From Cristatella mucedo (lineage: Eukaryota; Bryozoa; Phylactolaemata; Cristatellidae), in contig WPIO01000040.1 in the NCBI GenBank assembly GCA_009760855.2, positions 485,001 to 549,000 of the forward strand: DNA of 64,000 nucleotides. Reading direction: 5' to 3'. Under the pieces are notes generated by a model that worked only from the letters and a program-made list of their open reading frames with translations, searched no databases and was not told the origin of the DNA. The position numbers and the translations under genes were made by a program. Each line of letters begins with the position of its first letter. The stretch's first letter is position 1. Shown one piece after another: positions 1 through 32,200 of this stretch.

Positions 1-36
1 CTTTTCTAAACTGGCGGTAGGTTTAGTCCGGTGCTC

Positions 37-351
37 ATGGCCGCCAGCCGCTACAGGCAGTTTCTGAAGTTGTGTAAGGAATGGCCGGCTGATCCAACGA
101 AAGAGGGACGAGATTTCGCTGCGTTCCTCAAAGGCAAAGTCATGGAGGCTTTTCCTGCTGGGGAAGCGACGACAGTGGACGAGAGACGGTGCGAGGCCTC
201 CTACCGCAGCCTGCAGAGGTTGCAGGCCAGCCACTACAAGACCAAGTATCCGTGCGCATTCCACAGAGGCGCCACGGGCCTCAGCGCCGACGAGTGCCGC
301 ACGGTTCTGTCAGCGGAAGGCGTGAAGGCATCCGGTCTGAGCGCAAAGTAG
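37..351 (+). CDS. UQCC2: Ubiquinol-cytochrome-c reductase complex assembly factor 2
   Basis: Single-exon ORF of 104 codons. The N-terminus reads MAASRYRQFLKLCKEWPAD, nearly identical in pattern to vertebrate UQCC2 (MNF1; counterpart of yeast Cbp6). The family-typical GRDF..FL block and the Y.SL.RL....YK.KYP block follow at about residues 26-32 and 60-78. The family acts in the mitochondrial matrix, where UQCC2 with UQCC1 supports cytochrome b translation and complex III assembly. I chose the ATG at 37 because homology begins there; an in-frame GTG at 31 adds only two residues. Human UQCC2 has 126 residues. Here the C-terminal basic helix is shortened and the protein ends at GLSAK. The coding part has no intron, unlike DDX11 and CENPI in the same window, so a retrocopy origin is possible, but the frame is intact. 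It is convergent with DDX11. Confidence 0.93.
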   Translation: MAASRYRQFLKLCKEWPADPTKEGRDFAAFLKGKVMEAFPAGEATTVDERRCEASYRSLQRLQASHYKTKYPCAFHRGATGLSADECRTVLSAEGVKASGLSAK

Positions 352-2334
352 GCCGCAGCGAATGCCTGACTGCGTCCTTCCGTCCGTCGGCCCACCAAGG
401 CCCCGTCGAGCCAGTGCCCGGGTTCGGTACGCTGCGTGCGAGCCATCTCGCCCGTCGGCTTCGCGGGCCGTGTGTGACGTTTGGTCGCTTCTCGGACGTA
501 CCGGAGTCGCGAACCAATGCCTTCCGACGTCATCCAAGAAGGACGTTCTTTTCCAGTTCGTTGAAGCCCCCCTGCCCTTGCTAGCGATCAGCATCTCATG
601 TGTGTTTGCTCTTGATTTACTGGCTGCACGACGACTTGTACATTACCCTTTTATCGTAAGGAAACTTGGTCTTGTCACGGGAAGAGTTTCTCTTGCATGT
701 AGTAATAGTCTTAGCTTAAAATGTGGGTGGCACGTGTTTCGACTTCCACTGGCTTGCGAGTATCGACAGTCGAAATATGTAAAGAAAGCCGGCTCGGCGC
801 CTGGAAGCGGCCCCCGATTTATCTTACGGCTTTGGCACCCCCTCTGTCTCGCTAGGCAGCCGTGACGCAGCATGCAGCTGTCTGTTCTGTCTGGCAGCTG
901 CCGGCGGTCCACTCTGCCGAAATGGGCCCGACATTCGTCGTTAAGGAAATCTGGGCACTCGGCCAGGCAGGCCTGGGCTCGAGCAGCTTGACCGTGAGCC
1001 ATTCCGCCTGTGCGGCCGCAGACCTTGGTACAGGTCAGCAGAACTGCTGGACCGGGCTAGCACATCTGCCTGCGACAGACTGCACTGCAGGCAGACGGCC
1101 GGGGAATCTTGGGAGGACGGCCGGGGAATCTAGTTAGGCTGAGGTCAGACGGCCAGGGCAAGGTCATTCGGCCGAGGGCTCACCAAGGCAAAAGCTAAAT
1201 CGCCTGCTTTGAGAGTACGAGCAATATGTAGCTTCTACTAGCAGCATTTGATTGTCAGCTGACAGAATGCACTGCAGGCAAAGGCCTGTGGTGATGAAGC
1301 GTTTTTGCAGCATTTCAGAATGATTTTGCAATGTTATAGCTATGCATTATGATGTGTAATGCATTGCATGAGTTGTGGCACCGTTAGATCGCGGTCTGTA
1401 GATGCTGCATTAAACTTGGTGCAGTCTCACGTCTGAGCTTTCTTTGGTGAGATTAGTGCATTAGCATTTGGTGCATTAGCAACTCTATGGTGGCCAGTGC
1501 CTCAATCGTTTTCCGACTGCCGTGTAGCATTATGTACCTCGGTCCCTCTTGCAAAAGTGCAGGCTGGAATGCACACAGGTAGAGGTAGGGAAGAAGAGAT
1601 AGAGGGATACAGAGGGTAGAGACAGACAGATGGAGAGAAACATACACAGAAAGTTGGCAAAGAGAGGTCACGCCCCTACACATGATGAGCACCAGGGGAA
1701 CCCGAAACAGAATGAGAGAAGTTAGTCACCAAGCTAGATGCAAACGAGACGGTACAACAGTTCTACTAAATCGTACAATCCAAAATAAGAATTTTATTAA
1801 TGACGAGTCACTAGATGCTGCTGCCATCACTCTAGGCGAAGTAGCATCAGCTCACAAAGAACATCAAATGTAGCAGGGAGTTGGGGGGCACTTGCATCGT
1901 ACAGAACATTGCACGACTGGTACGTAGCTGATCGGAATTAGGAATTGCATCCGCATGAGTGAAGCTTGACACAATCGTTTCTTGGTGCTTTGGGAGCTGT
2001 GAAAGCACCAAGCTACTCCGCTACTCGCCCGCTGCCGATGAGTTACTCTTGCAGCCGAAGAACTAAAAAGCAGCAGCAATAATTCATCGATTACCCTAGA
2101 TGACTGCTTGCACAACATCGAAACGCCGGCTCACAGGTGTGAGCATTTGCACAGGCACATACGGTGAAAGCAAAGAGCTAGGTCCCAGCCATTGCACAGG
2201 AAGTCGTCAGCAGGTAAGCAAGGCCTGGCTGCGAGCAGAAAGAACAGTAACAGGCTAAGCCTCACAACGAGACAGGCTCAGCCTCACAACGAGACCCTGG
2301 CTGAATTGGAGGATGCTGCTGCAGACAGCAAGCA
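352..2334. other. Intergenic, no gene seen
   Basis: Between UQCC2 and the LINE remnant at the 3' end of DDX11. There is a short direct duplication of GACGGCCGGGGAATCT near 1093-1133 and a possible poly(A) signal ATTAAA at 1409. No conserved protein or RNA was recognised. Confidence 0.5.
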
Positions 2335-3244
2335 CCAAATGGTTAGTGGTAGCATGCACAATGGCAACAAGCAGGACATGGTTAGAGGTGACATGCACAG
2401 TGTCAGCACATAAACTATGGTTCAGAGGTAGCAAGCACAGTTTCAGCGCACCAAGGTCAAATCACGAGGACCCACTAAATGTTGTGATAGACAGGTGCAT
2501 TAATTTTTTTTTAAATCTCGTCAAATCAGTGGCTGTCTGTGAGGGAACATGACTTTGCAGCCTGCGAGCACGGGGCTGAGACCCTACGAAGGCTCTCAGG
2601 CTGCCAAAGCTCAGCCCTAAGCTCACGAGTGGTGGAAGAGCAGACGATGACTCGGCAGTCCTGCCAAATCCATGCGTTGGCTGCATCTGTGTGGACATCC
2701 ATGTATCACAAACTGCCAGGCCGGTTCGGAACGAACAATGGCCCGACAGTGTGATAAATAATGCATGCATGGGATATACGAGCTGCCGAAGGAGTACAAG
2801 AGGGAGAGGGCTCGATCCCTCGATGTGGGCGTCTCGAGTGCGTAGGCTTGGCCGGCGTAGTTTGGAATGAAGGTTTTGGTGTTGGAACCAGCAGCAAACT
2901 TGCTGCTCGCTCGAGTTACCCAGCCCGACGACAGGTAGTGCAGAGGGCTGTCACACTGTCGTGACGTCAATCGGGAGTGAGTTCCAGGCTTTGGGAGCAT
3001 GCTAACTGAACACCCGGTCTCCAAAGAATTTGAGGTTCATACGAGATACAGCTTGACGATTTCAATCAGCAGAGCAAGTGGTAGAATGCCTAGCCTGGTG
3101 GGGGAGTAGTTCTGACTGGTAAGCTGAACATGGATAATGCGAAGGGACCTAAAAGTGAGTGACAGAACCTGGCAGTCGATGCGCTGCTGCTGCTGCTGCT
3201 AGGATTGGACGCCAGTCCGGGTCGGCAAGACTCGGTGTGACTTG

Positions 3245-22803
<19,559 letters not shown>

Positions 22804-25010
22804 TTCAATCTCGTAGGCTCATCGAGGACTGCGAGGACGACTCGCCACACAATACCAGCCTGAGACCCGGCGAGCTAGTAGCCGGAAGCAGGCTTTTTCG
22901 GGTTCCCGCCCTGCCGCCGTGCGGCCTGGCTGTTTATCGTAACGTTAGGACTAACATCCGACGGAAAAGTAATAAAATTGGAGCAGGTGTTGATGATTAA
23001 ATACCTCAGATTCGTTGGATTTTTCCTACCTAAGCTCTTTCGATTGATGAATAAAGCGGTCGCAGCACGAGTACCGATTTACGACGGTCGTTAGTGTCAA
23101 GGTCGTTCTCGCCGGCGACTCGTTCATGTCGGTCGTCGCAGTGACCGCCATCTGAGGTATTAGAGCCTGAACGATTGCTGCGGGTGTCCTTAGCTAGCGG
23201 CTGAGCGTGAACGGTACTACAAACTAAGCAGGCCTCACCTTATGAGCCGCGCGGTGTGCTGCGGAGTCGCTTCAATCTCGCACCGTTTGCCTGGGCGAGT
23301 AGGCGGCTTCATGACCTGCTTGCCGTTGTTGCTGTCCGCCTTGCGATTCCTGCCGAGTCATACGGTGCGCTTTGCTGCCGCCGCAGATGCTGCGTGCTAA
23401 TTAGACGCCTCGCTGACGCCACGAAGTATTCGTCGACGGCGGCGGGTCGCCGAGGCCCGCCCGTCCATCGAATCGCTGGCTTGCTACGCTCACAATTCAT
23501 TCCCCGATCCTTAAAAAAAGTCATCTCGGGATTACTACTTCTAATTCGAAATTCTGGCAGAGCAAGCAGCTACTTCAGCTTTCACTCACTCGATACTGCG
23601 GTCAGTGCATTCATTACTCCAGTCAATTTAGAACACGAGCTGTGAATATACATTGTTGATCAAGACGAATGCTAAGGGTCCTCAGCAATCGTCCTAAACG
23701 TCCGACACCAAATATTGCGAACGGGCTGTAGTGGGTTCTGCACTTGTTTCCTTGGTCTTTAGTGATCGCTGGCTACTTGATTATGCAGGTAGCAAGCAAT
23801 TGGGTTGCCAGTGGTTGCTACGAGTCTGCTGACTCAACACTCGTAACCGTGCTGCTAGTCCTTGCCATCGCAAGATAAATACCAGTGCAGCCCGTGCCTC
23901 TTATCGTGGCTAGCTTGTTGTAGGTGCAGCACCAATTCTCACACATCTGCCGACGTAAGGAAACCTTAATTAGCAAGTCCGTGTGCCTAGCATAAAGCGG
24001 TCTATTCGTCAACCACGGAGGTTTACAGGTGCCAATAGCATAGCTTACATCCACTCTTGGACGAAGCCCAGAGTACTGCTGAACTGCCTTGCACAAAGTC
24101 TGTGATCAACTTAACTACCGATTACACGACTTAGCCTTGAATGCTCCCTAACCGTAGATCGCGACTAACCAGTGCCGAGCCATTATTGTTTAGGAATCGC
24201 GAATATTATCTCGGCATTCAAGATCTAGTCTATGTAGTATTTGTATTTGTAGTATGTAGTATTAAATGTTTCACTGTGATTATTGACATCTCCGAGACCA
24301 CGAAGCAGTAGCTGCACTTCGATGACTGCAGGAATCAGTTGAATGTTCTTAATTGTGCTGTGATAGCTTTTGTAGACTAGGAATGTACCCGCTATAAAGA
24401 GAAGGTGCTGCAATTCTTTCCGTGCGGCACGCGATGCGATGCGATGTGATGTGATGTGATGGCAATGCGATCAGCATAGACCGTGTGTGCCAATGTATGC
24501 ATGCAGATCGTGCGGATGGAAATGCCTCTGCCTTCTTAAACCGAACGCAAGTGGATTGTCGATCTGCTCAACAAGCGCCTCTCTTTCATGGGCGATTTTC
24601 TGCCTGCCGCTGCATGCCACTTCGATTTGATCTTGGGCTTGATGATTTCTGTACTGTTGAAATCGTCTAGTTGAATATGTTGTCCAGGTTTCTTGAAACG
24701 TGAAGTGCTTTATCAAAAAAAAGCAGATGTGATCTCTTAGAAAAAAAGGCTCGATACTCGCATTTGGTCTGCCTATGAATTCGTGCTTCTGGGCCTTTGA
24801 ACTAAAACGGTCGTGTCAGAAAGGTGGGAGTGGCTCCAACGGAACCAACCGTGTGACTAGTGATAACCGTGATAGCACCCCGGGCAATTATTAGTTTCCC
24901 TTTTTATTATTCTTGGTGGCTTGGCTTCAAGAGAATCGCTGGATGATAACCTTGTTGGTTCACTTCTATGCAGCTGGCAGTCAGTTGTGCCTTTGTGCCT
25001 TTTTGATCCC
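22804..25010. other. Upstream region of DDX11, no gene recognised
   Basis: This stretch should contain the DDX11 promoter and, further right, the first noncoding exon of TIMM10B. I see no TATA box at a convincing distance and no protein similarity. A small GATGY pentamer array lies at 24430-24460. Confidence 0.4.
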
Positions 25011-25126
25011 TCCCAGCCCTCCTCCCCAGCTCGATAGACTCCCAGCCCTCCTCCCCAGCTCGATAGACTCCCAGCCCTCCTCCCCAGCTCGATAGACTCC
25101 CAGCCCTCCTCCCCAGCTCGATAGAC
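25011..25126. repeat. 29-bp minisatellite, four copies
   Basis: Four identical head-to-tail units at 25011, 25040, 25069 and 25098, each beginning TCCCAGCCCTCCTCCCCAGC and ending TCGATAGAC. There is no spacer between units, so this is not a CRISPR array. It abuts the LINE copy that begins at about 25160. Confidence 0.95.
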
Positions 25127-25159
25127 TCTTCCTCGGTGCATGTATTGCTGACATCCTGA

Positions 25160-25920
25160 CATGGATGGCAGCAAAATGTCTCAAATTAAATGACGATAAA
25201 ACCAACTCACTAGTTATGGGCAAACCAAGTGTGAGGAAAGCTTAATACTGAAAATCGGCCCTGCCAGCTTATCTCCTGTTTAATTTGCACGAAGTCTCGG
25301 TGTCCTGTTCCCAAGTGACCTTGCACTAGGCGACCACATCAGCTCCACTGTCAAGTGTGCCTACTATCAGCTACGTAGCATTGCTAAAGTTTGGGCTTGC
25401 TTAGGCAGGGATACTACATCCGAGTTTGTTCAAGTATTTGGTAATAGGTCCCTTCATTCGTTGGCTCTAGCCTACCTATCAGAACTACTCGCGCACCAGG
25501 CTAGGCATATATCACCAGCTTTTCTTAATCAAATCGTTTATCTACACCTCGAATGAACCCAAATCTTGTGGAGACCGTGCCATTAGTTCGTATGCTCCCA
25601 AAACCTGGACCTCACTCCAGACTGACGTCACGACACCCTCTGACTTGATATTTAAAAAGAAGCTACAAACACGTTATTTATCACAGCATTCAGGATGTCC
25701 ATTTGATTTGTCCTTTGTGTGCTTATGTGTGCTGACACTTGAGCATGCTGCCAAAAATCATATTTGCATGCTGACCCTGTGCATGTCGCTTATAACCATG
25801 TTATGCTTGTTGTCATTGAGTATGCTTACTTTACAGTATATGTGCAATACCTAGAAAGAGATTCGAGTTCTCTGAGGGGCTATATGAATGTTTTATTATA
25901 ATTATTATTATTTCAAGGCT
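25160..25920 (+). mobile_element. LINE family 1, decayed
   Basis: Begins in the RT C-terminal region (MAAKCLKLNDDKTNSLVMG, also seen in the 42.5 kb copy), is broken by frameshifts and internal deletions, and ends with the 3' tail AGAGATTCGAGTTCTCTGAG plus (ATT)n. Located upstream of TIMM10B. Confidence 0.8.
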
Positions 25921-26064
25921 GCTTGGTAACCTGCTTTGCCTCATTTCGTTTTGATAATTGAAGGACTACTTGTTTGCTTGCAAGCGTGCTTTACTTTTTT
26001 GCTTCCTTTTCAGGCTATGGATTAGCTGCTGCTCGACCAGAGGCAAAAGGTGGCTCGTGAGTCG

Positions 26065-26343
26065 ATGGCAGCTATGGACCAAAGCGCTCAGCTGAAAGAC
26101 TTTCTGCTGCAGTACAACAAAGTAACCGAGGTCTGTTTCTCCAGATGTATATATGATCTCAGTCGAAGAACACTGGTCTCAGAAGAGGAGTCATGCATCA
26201 ATTCGTGCTTCTTCAAGTTCTTGGGTTCAAATAACAGGATGATGATGACTTTTGCAGAAATACAGACCAAGAAGCAACAGAAACAGCTGGCTGAAGCTGC
26301 AGCTGCTGCGACTGCAGGCACAGCAGGAGCAGCTGCTCTGTGA
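26065..26343 (+). CDS. TIMM10B: Mitochondrial import inner membrane translocase subunit Tim10B (Tim9b)
   Basis: A 92-residue small Tim chaperone. The twin CX3C motif is complete: C24-X3-C28 and C44-X3-C48, with 15 residues between. The family acts in the intermembrane space, where TIMM10B docks the TIM9-TIM10 chaperone on the TIM22 complex for carrier protein insertion. The flanks DFLLQYNKVTEVCF, SEEESC and GSNNRMM match TIMM10B better than TIMM9 or TIMM10, but TIMM9 cannot be excluded. An in-frame TAG lies at 26023 upstream, so the start is the ATG at 26065 or the one at 26074. The C-terminal tail is Ala-rich. A strong splice acceptor (CCTTTTCAG, exon from 26014) precedes it, so the 5' UTR is probably spliced. 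Confidence 0.88.
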   Translation: MAAMDQSAQLKDFLLQYNKVTEVCFSRCIYDLSRRTLVSEEESCINSCFFKFLGSNNRMMMTFAEIQTKKQQKQLAEAAAAATAGTAGAAAL

Positions 26344-26514
26344 CACTGTTCTGCTGTTCCTGCACTGCTGGTTGCCCTCGTCTTGCGGTTACTCACCCAT
26401 AACCGGTTGATTGATGCACACAGTGTATAAATATATCAGGTCCCAACTCGGTGTTTGCTTGCCTGTAAGCAGGCATGTAAGCATCGCTGTCAGGGCCTTG
26501 ATCTGTTGAGTGCC

Positions 26515-26896
26515 TTGATGTCAGGGCATGTAAGAAACTTTGGAGACCGTGCATTTAGTTCGTGTGCTCCCACAGCCTGGAACTCCCTCCCGACCTGCGT
26601 CAGAACATCCCCCGACCTGACCACATTTAAAAGGAACCTAAAAACACACCTATTTAGGACAGCATTTAGCGGGTCCCTGTGATTCGTCCTTGATGTGCTT
26701 ATGCGTGCTGACACTGTGCATGCTGCCACTAACCACATTCGCATGCTGACCCTGAGCATGTCACCCCTAACCATGTTATTCATTTTTTTTCAAGCATGAT
26801 TTTACTTACCATTCAATTGCATTGCACTTTGCAGCAAATGTAAAGCGCCTAGAGAGAGATTAAGTTCTCTGAGGGCGCTTTATCAAGTGAATTATC

Positions 26897-26931
<35 letters not shown>

Positions 26932-26935
26932 GAAT
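26515..26935 (+). mobile_element. LINE family 1 3' end
   Basis: Carries the last ORF residues (AWNSLPTCVRTSPDLTTFKR, then NLKTHLFRTAFSGSL) and the complete 3' UTR. The end is AGAGATTAAGTTCTCTGAGG followed by about 11 ATT units. It lies immediately downstream of TIMM10B. Confidence 0.88.
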
Positions 26936-27124
26936 CATTGTCAGGGCAGTTGTGTGATCCAAGAGAAACTTGTTTGTCCGAAACTGAAAGCTTTAGCACT
27001 AGCACGGCTCATTCGATAGCAGGTGGGGGGACAGCCACAGTGTTGCGGTTTGCATCATGAATCTGGTTTGCAACATGGATTGCTGCTGGGGCACCATCGA
27101 CTACAGCTCTTATGCCTAACCTCT

Positions 27125-28194
27125 ATGCACGGCCGCAAGTGGGAATCCGGGCGCTTGACGGCCGGCTGCTTCTCACTGCAAGCAGCTGCCATCTATCAGG
27201 AGGTAACGCCACGAGAAAGACAAGAGAGCTACTGTTCGTTCGAACCGTCAGAAGTGGAGACTAGAGATCCAGCAGAGCTGACTGCCTCAGAGCTCGAAAA
27301 GCTTGTGTGGCAAGGTGGATACTCACAAAAAATGAAGGATGCGGAAAAACCGTGGATGCTAGTGAGAATGCACCTTTCGTTTTAAAGTAGCTGTGTTTAT
27401 TCAGCGTATCAGCTCGAGTACACATGCGACGTTGGCCCTGCAAAACAAAATCCCTCATCTACAAGCAGATACTGCTCACAGCTTATTCCTGGAGCGATAC
27501 CAGAGGCATGAGGTGAGTTTTGAAAGCACTGAACCAAAACGACACTCCATTGGCACAGCAGGGAGTTTTGGCTCTAAATCAGTTGCGGACCAATTATGAA
27601 AGAGATGGGTTCTGTATGCTGATGCCATACCTTTGGCTCGCCTGCGAATGCCAATTCTCAAGGCAAACACTGCTGCAGGTCAACCAGTCATAGTGTAGTA
27701 ACCGTGCTTTCCCTCTAAACGTACTAGGCAGCAAGCCTAGCCAGGCTCGGATTTTTGAAAGTCCACGAACTCGGTATTCCATTACGCTGAAAGCGCTAAT
27801 CGTCAACTGAAAAGCAGCTGAAGCGTGGGCTTGCTGCTGATCTCGTGCAAAACGATTTGAAAGCCGACGTCACTCCAAGCTACCACGACTATTGAGCCGA
27901 CTCGGGTCAAAGCAGGTCCTTTTTTTCTTGCATGGAGTTAAGCCATAGTTTTAATAGATTAAAAAACCTCAAATTGAATATTTTGGAATTCTACATCTGT
28001 CGGATGGCGTCCTAGCTGCTATTTAGCAGACGAAGGTCATCAAGGACATTCCCGGGCGCAGGTCGTGGGTTGACGTACACTTCATTAAGCCCTACCTGGA
28101 CCTGCTGAATCACGTATCCATTGGGCGAAAGCTTCAACTAATCGCCAAACACGGGAAAATAATGGAAACAGCTGAATCTATAAGATATTTATGA
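27125..28194 (+). CDS. Unidentified three-exon gene, 169-residue protein
   Basis: I do not recognise this protein. Three stretches join in phase 0: 27125-27361 (ATG start, 79 codons, donor GTGAGA), 27405-27512 (36 codons, acceptor TTTATTCAG, donor GAG/GTGAGT) and 28030-28194 (54 codons plus TGA, acceptor TTTAGCAG). The first exon is acidic (EPSEVETRDPAELTASELEK). The second reads LQNKIPHLQADTAHSLFLER. The third reads DIPGRRSWVDVHFIKPYLDL and ends ETAESIRYL, with the look of a folded globular C-terminus. I see no transmembrane segment or clear targeting signal. The first intron would be only 43 nt, much shorter than the others here, so the exon 1 boundary is the weakest part. It lies between TIMM10B and CENPI on the same strand. 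Confidence 0.45.
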
Positions 28195-29217
28195 TTACGC
28201 CGCCGGAATAACAGCACGACATACGAGAGCATGACTACTACTGCATGAAGTCATGGATGCAAGCAGCTTGGTACCGCGAGGTTTGCGCCGCTCAAACACG
28301 AACTCGGTAAGCTCAGATTACCGCGTTTACTGAGGTATGCACTTGTTCACCGGCACCTTGTGCCGACCTGACCAGGCTGTTTTAATTCCTGGAGAAGACA
28401 AGAGTTTGTGTATTATTTTTGAATGTAAGCACGTTCGGAAAACAGCCAATACATGCTACCGCTGCCATTTATCCGGATTTCATATGAGGAAAGAATACAC
28501 TACAATGACTAAAATTGATGCAAAACATCGAATGGAAAAGTAAAGTAATCCTTGCTGTGGCCCATGGAACCATTAAATGGAAAAAGTTGCAGTAACCAAT
28601 TAACCAATGTCCACATCATTTGGGGTGCACAGTGGCGCTCTTTTGTAGAAATGATTCAACTGATATAGCCCAAGCATTTTCATGTGGGGTTCACCTCTAT
28701 TTTGGCAGTCAAAGAAGCCGTTAAACTGCTGTCGGTAGTTGAGCACTACTTCGACGCATGATAGATGCAAATCAAAGAATTCTCGTCAATGCCGTTTTGC
28801 GTCCTTGTAAACTGCAGCAGGTTTTGATAGATTTTTATAGATTTTTTGATAGATTCTGCGAAACAGGTCGCTTGGCGTCTGTAAGCGAAAAGTGATCAGA
28901 AAGGCCAAGTACTTTTTTATATTGAGCTTTTTCAAATATCTAAGTGTCCTGGTGTCCTAGATCGGCTATAGAAAACAGCATTGGCCATCGAGCCAATAAC
29001 AAAGTGTTTCAACGTTTAAAAGGATGACGACAAAGTTAGCGGCGCCGTTACGTCGACTCACCTCTATCTAGAGGCTGAGTACTGCTAGTGCACTCTAGAG
29101 TCCTCGAAAGTGCTCCTGCGAGACTTTTTATACACGCTGCATGACTTTAGAGCAACTCCGCACATCTGACAGGCAAGCACGACACTGTGCCCGCTCGACG
29201 TGCTCTTTCTTTAACAG

Positions 29218-32200
29218 CCTTTTTTCGCGGAGCCCACTCGTAAGCACCGACGTGCTGTCGATGCGATTTCGGTGAGAAATCGAGCCGCCGCCGAAGTTCT
29301 CAGTGCAGACGAGAAAGAAGCCGCCGCCCAGCAGCCGCCTGCTCGTCTGACTTGCCAGCCTATCACGTGGGCTGTCATGATGCAGACCCTCAAGTTTGTT
29401 TTGAGCCAGGGTAAGATCCAAGCCGGATGCTATTGCCGAGTCTTACCTAAGGGTTCTGCCGTAGCTGACTGTCTGCCAGGATCGCTCCCACCGGATGGTC
29501 GGCATGACTAAATAAGCAGCCAGGGGTATCTCAAACTCTGAAAGAACCAGTCATATTGAGCTCTGGTCGTGGGCCCAATTTTTATGATATCAAAAATGCC
29601 AGAGGCTATGCTTGCTGTTTTGAATGATGAGAGAAAAAAACTAAGCGATTAATGGCAATGACACTGTGGTTAGGCCCAGTGGTTAGGGTGCTTGTCTCGA
29701 ACCAAATTCAAGGTGAATGTTTATGAGGACCAAGGTCGTGGGCTCGAACGCCTTAGCATATGTAAAGAGCCTGAATATATTAAGGTAATAGATTAATATG
29801 ATTATTATAATATAATATAATTAATATAATACTAATATAATGTAATTGATTTATAAAAATATTGAATAATTAGTACGTTTAATAGATTGCATTATTTTAG
29901 GGGCTGTGCAAATGAAGTATTTTTTATGTAATGTGGACTGTTGGCACCATTGCTAATTAACTTCCAATGCCTCACATGTGCAGCGACATTAGTTGCCTGC
30001 TGGTGAGCTCCGAAATCAGTGCAGTGCATTCTAAACCGCAATGCTAGCGACTTAATTTTTCGTGAACTCGGTTGCCGAAAGGTTGAAACTCTGCCAGACC
30101 ACCAGCCGTAGTTATAAGTACATCGTCGGTTCGAGGAGCTTGCGACCTCTGCACCATTACATGTCACGCTCAGACTTGGCATTAAGTTTTCTGTAATACA
30201 TTGGGTACACTCCTATTCTTCTGCATCGCAATTAGCAACACTGCAAATGAATGGTGGTTTATCTTTAGCTGCCCGTTGCATTATTTATTGCCCATTGAGG
30301 ATGTGGTTGAATGGGGTGGGGACAGAAGCAGTGGGCCGTGATGGTGCCAAGCTATGTAAGGCAGTTGCTTTTCGTGACCTCGGTCCCGAATTCGAGGGTT
30401 CGAATCTTGCGGCGGGTGGGCGATCCTTTGTAGCCACCGCAAGCGGTGGTGATAGCCGTAAAGGTCTCATGTCGCTATGCTAAAGAGGCTTTCAAATCAG
30501 CTAGTAACAACATAACGAAATTGCTTGAAGTAACCATGTCATTCTTGTGTCTGCACTCACCCAGATTAACCTATTGTAGCAATCTAGGTAGTGTTCACAT
30601 TCGCTAAAGAGCATTCTGCATTTATCAGCGACCGCGACTAATCCTTGTGCAATCGTGTATCGCACTATGAGAATAATAATAAAACCTTGTATAGCCCCTC
30701 AGAACTGAGTCTCTTTCCAAGCTATTTACAGATGCTGTATAGAAAGCATGACCAAACGACTGGTGGTAACATTTGCTAGCATCAGGCACAGTATAAGCAG
30801 GTACATGCACACAAAAGATGAATCACAAGGACAAACCAAATGCTTTAATAAAAAGGTTCATTTTAAGGTACTTTCTTAAATGTCATGGCAGAGGAAGTTG
30901 TGAGGAGCTTTTAAACTTTGTCTTACCTATCAGAGGTAGACATCACCCAATTTAAGCTTAAGTCTTACTTAGCATTATTTGCACAGATTCATCACAGCTA
31001 TTTGACATGCAATATCTTACCGGTAATCGTAGTACGAATGCAGAAGTGTATTTATTTGGCGTGGAACATGCTTGACGTTCTAATTCTTCACACGGACAGT
31101 GAAATGCAACTTTGCACCACTTTTGTCCACCACAGATCCCGAGGCCGATAGACCGGACGAAGATTTCACAGTTTGGAGCAGCAACTCTTTGCCAGTGGAC
31201 GTGGCTATCCAGCTAGTGGCATGGATGTGCACTCGAAAAGCACCGGCTGCTGGCCAGGTTAGGTCAGCATTGGAATAGCAGTCACAGCAGGCTGTGATGC
31301 CACCATTTTAGCACCGATGACCTCAGCTGAGCAGGTTTTGAAAGGCACCTTATGTTGTGTGTATGTCAGAAACGCCTTCAGGGGGTCTGATCAAGTGCTG
31401 TTGCGCTGCCCCCAAGTTTTGCTGTTCATGAATCGTCCAGTCGCCCAAAATGTTTCTTGTAGCTGGTCGATGTACTATGTGTGCTGCTTGGGTTTCAGGT
31501 CGTGAATCAAGTCCTAACCTCAGAAAAGAGGTGCTTGCTCTTAAGTTCTTATGCTGACCCACAAGGCCCGCTGAGGCTTGGCTCCTTCGTACCTAGCTGA
31601 ACTGCTGCACCAGATTCAGCCTCTTTGCGCCCTCTGGTCCTGTGTGGATAATGAATTAGCTGTTCCATTCCTCCACTTAAAGACCGTTGGCAACAGAAGC
31701 TTTAGCTCTGCAGGTCCTAGACTGTGGAACTCGCTTCCACAATTCTTACGAAACGACAACTACTCTCTTGCTGCCGACTTTGGCTCATTCTTTTTAGTGG
31801 TCCTGAGCTGCTACTTCCATGCTACTCACTACCTCAACTGCTCTCCTGACTCTGCTATGCTTCCCACTTTCTCTTTGTTGTGTGAGAGGAAGCCTGTTGG
31901 CTACCGAATGCGTACCGAAGCCACTTAGGCTGTGATTGCGCATACCAAACTCTCCCGAGTAGCACCCACATAGAATGACTTTGTGAAGTTACAGGTGGAG
32001 ATACATTACATTGCATTGACCCAGGTCGTGGGTTCGAGTCCTGAAGTGGTCATTAAAGGATCGCTACAAGTAGGCCCCCAACTACACACTGGGGTTTATT
32101 GCTACCTATAACATCGAATGGTCCAGCCATAAGTCAACATTGAAGCACTAACAACAGAGCTCACAGCCATGCCCTTATGCCCTCGTTAAAGAATGTAATG

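Noticed and set aside
24471-24716. 81-codon minus-strand frame upstream of TIMM10B
   Set aside because: No similarity or splice context was recognised. Its length is expected by chance.
25011-25126. CRISPR-like repeat array
   Set aside because: Units are directly adjacent with no spacers, and this is an animal genome.
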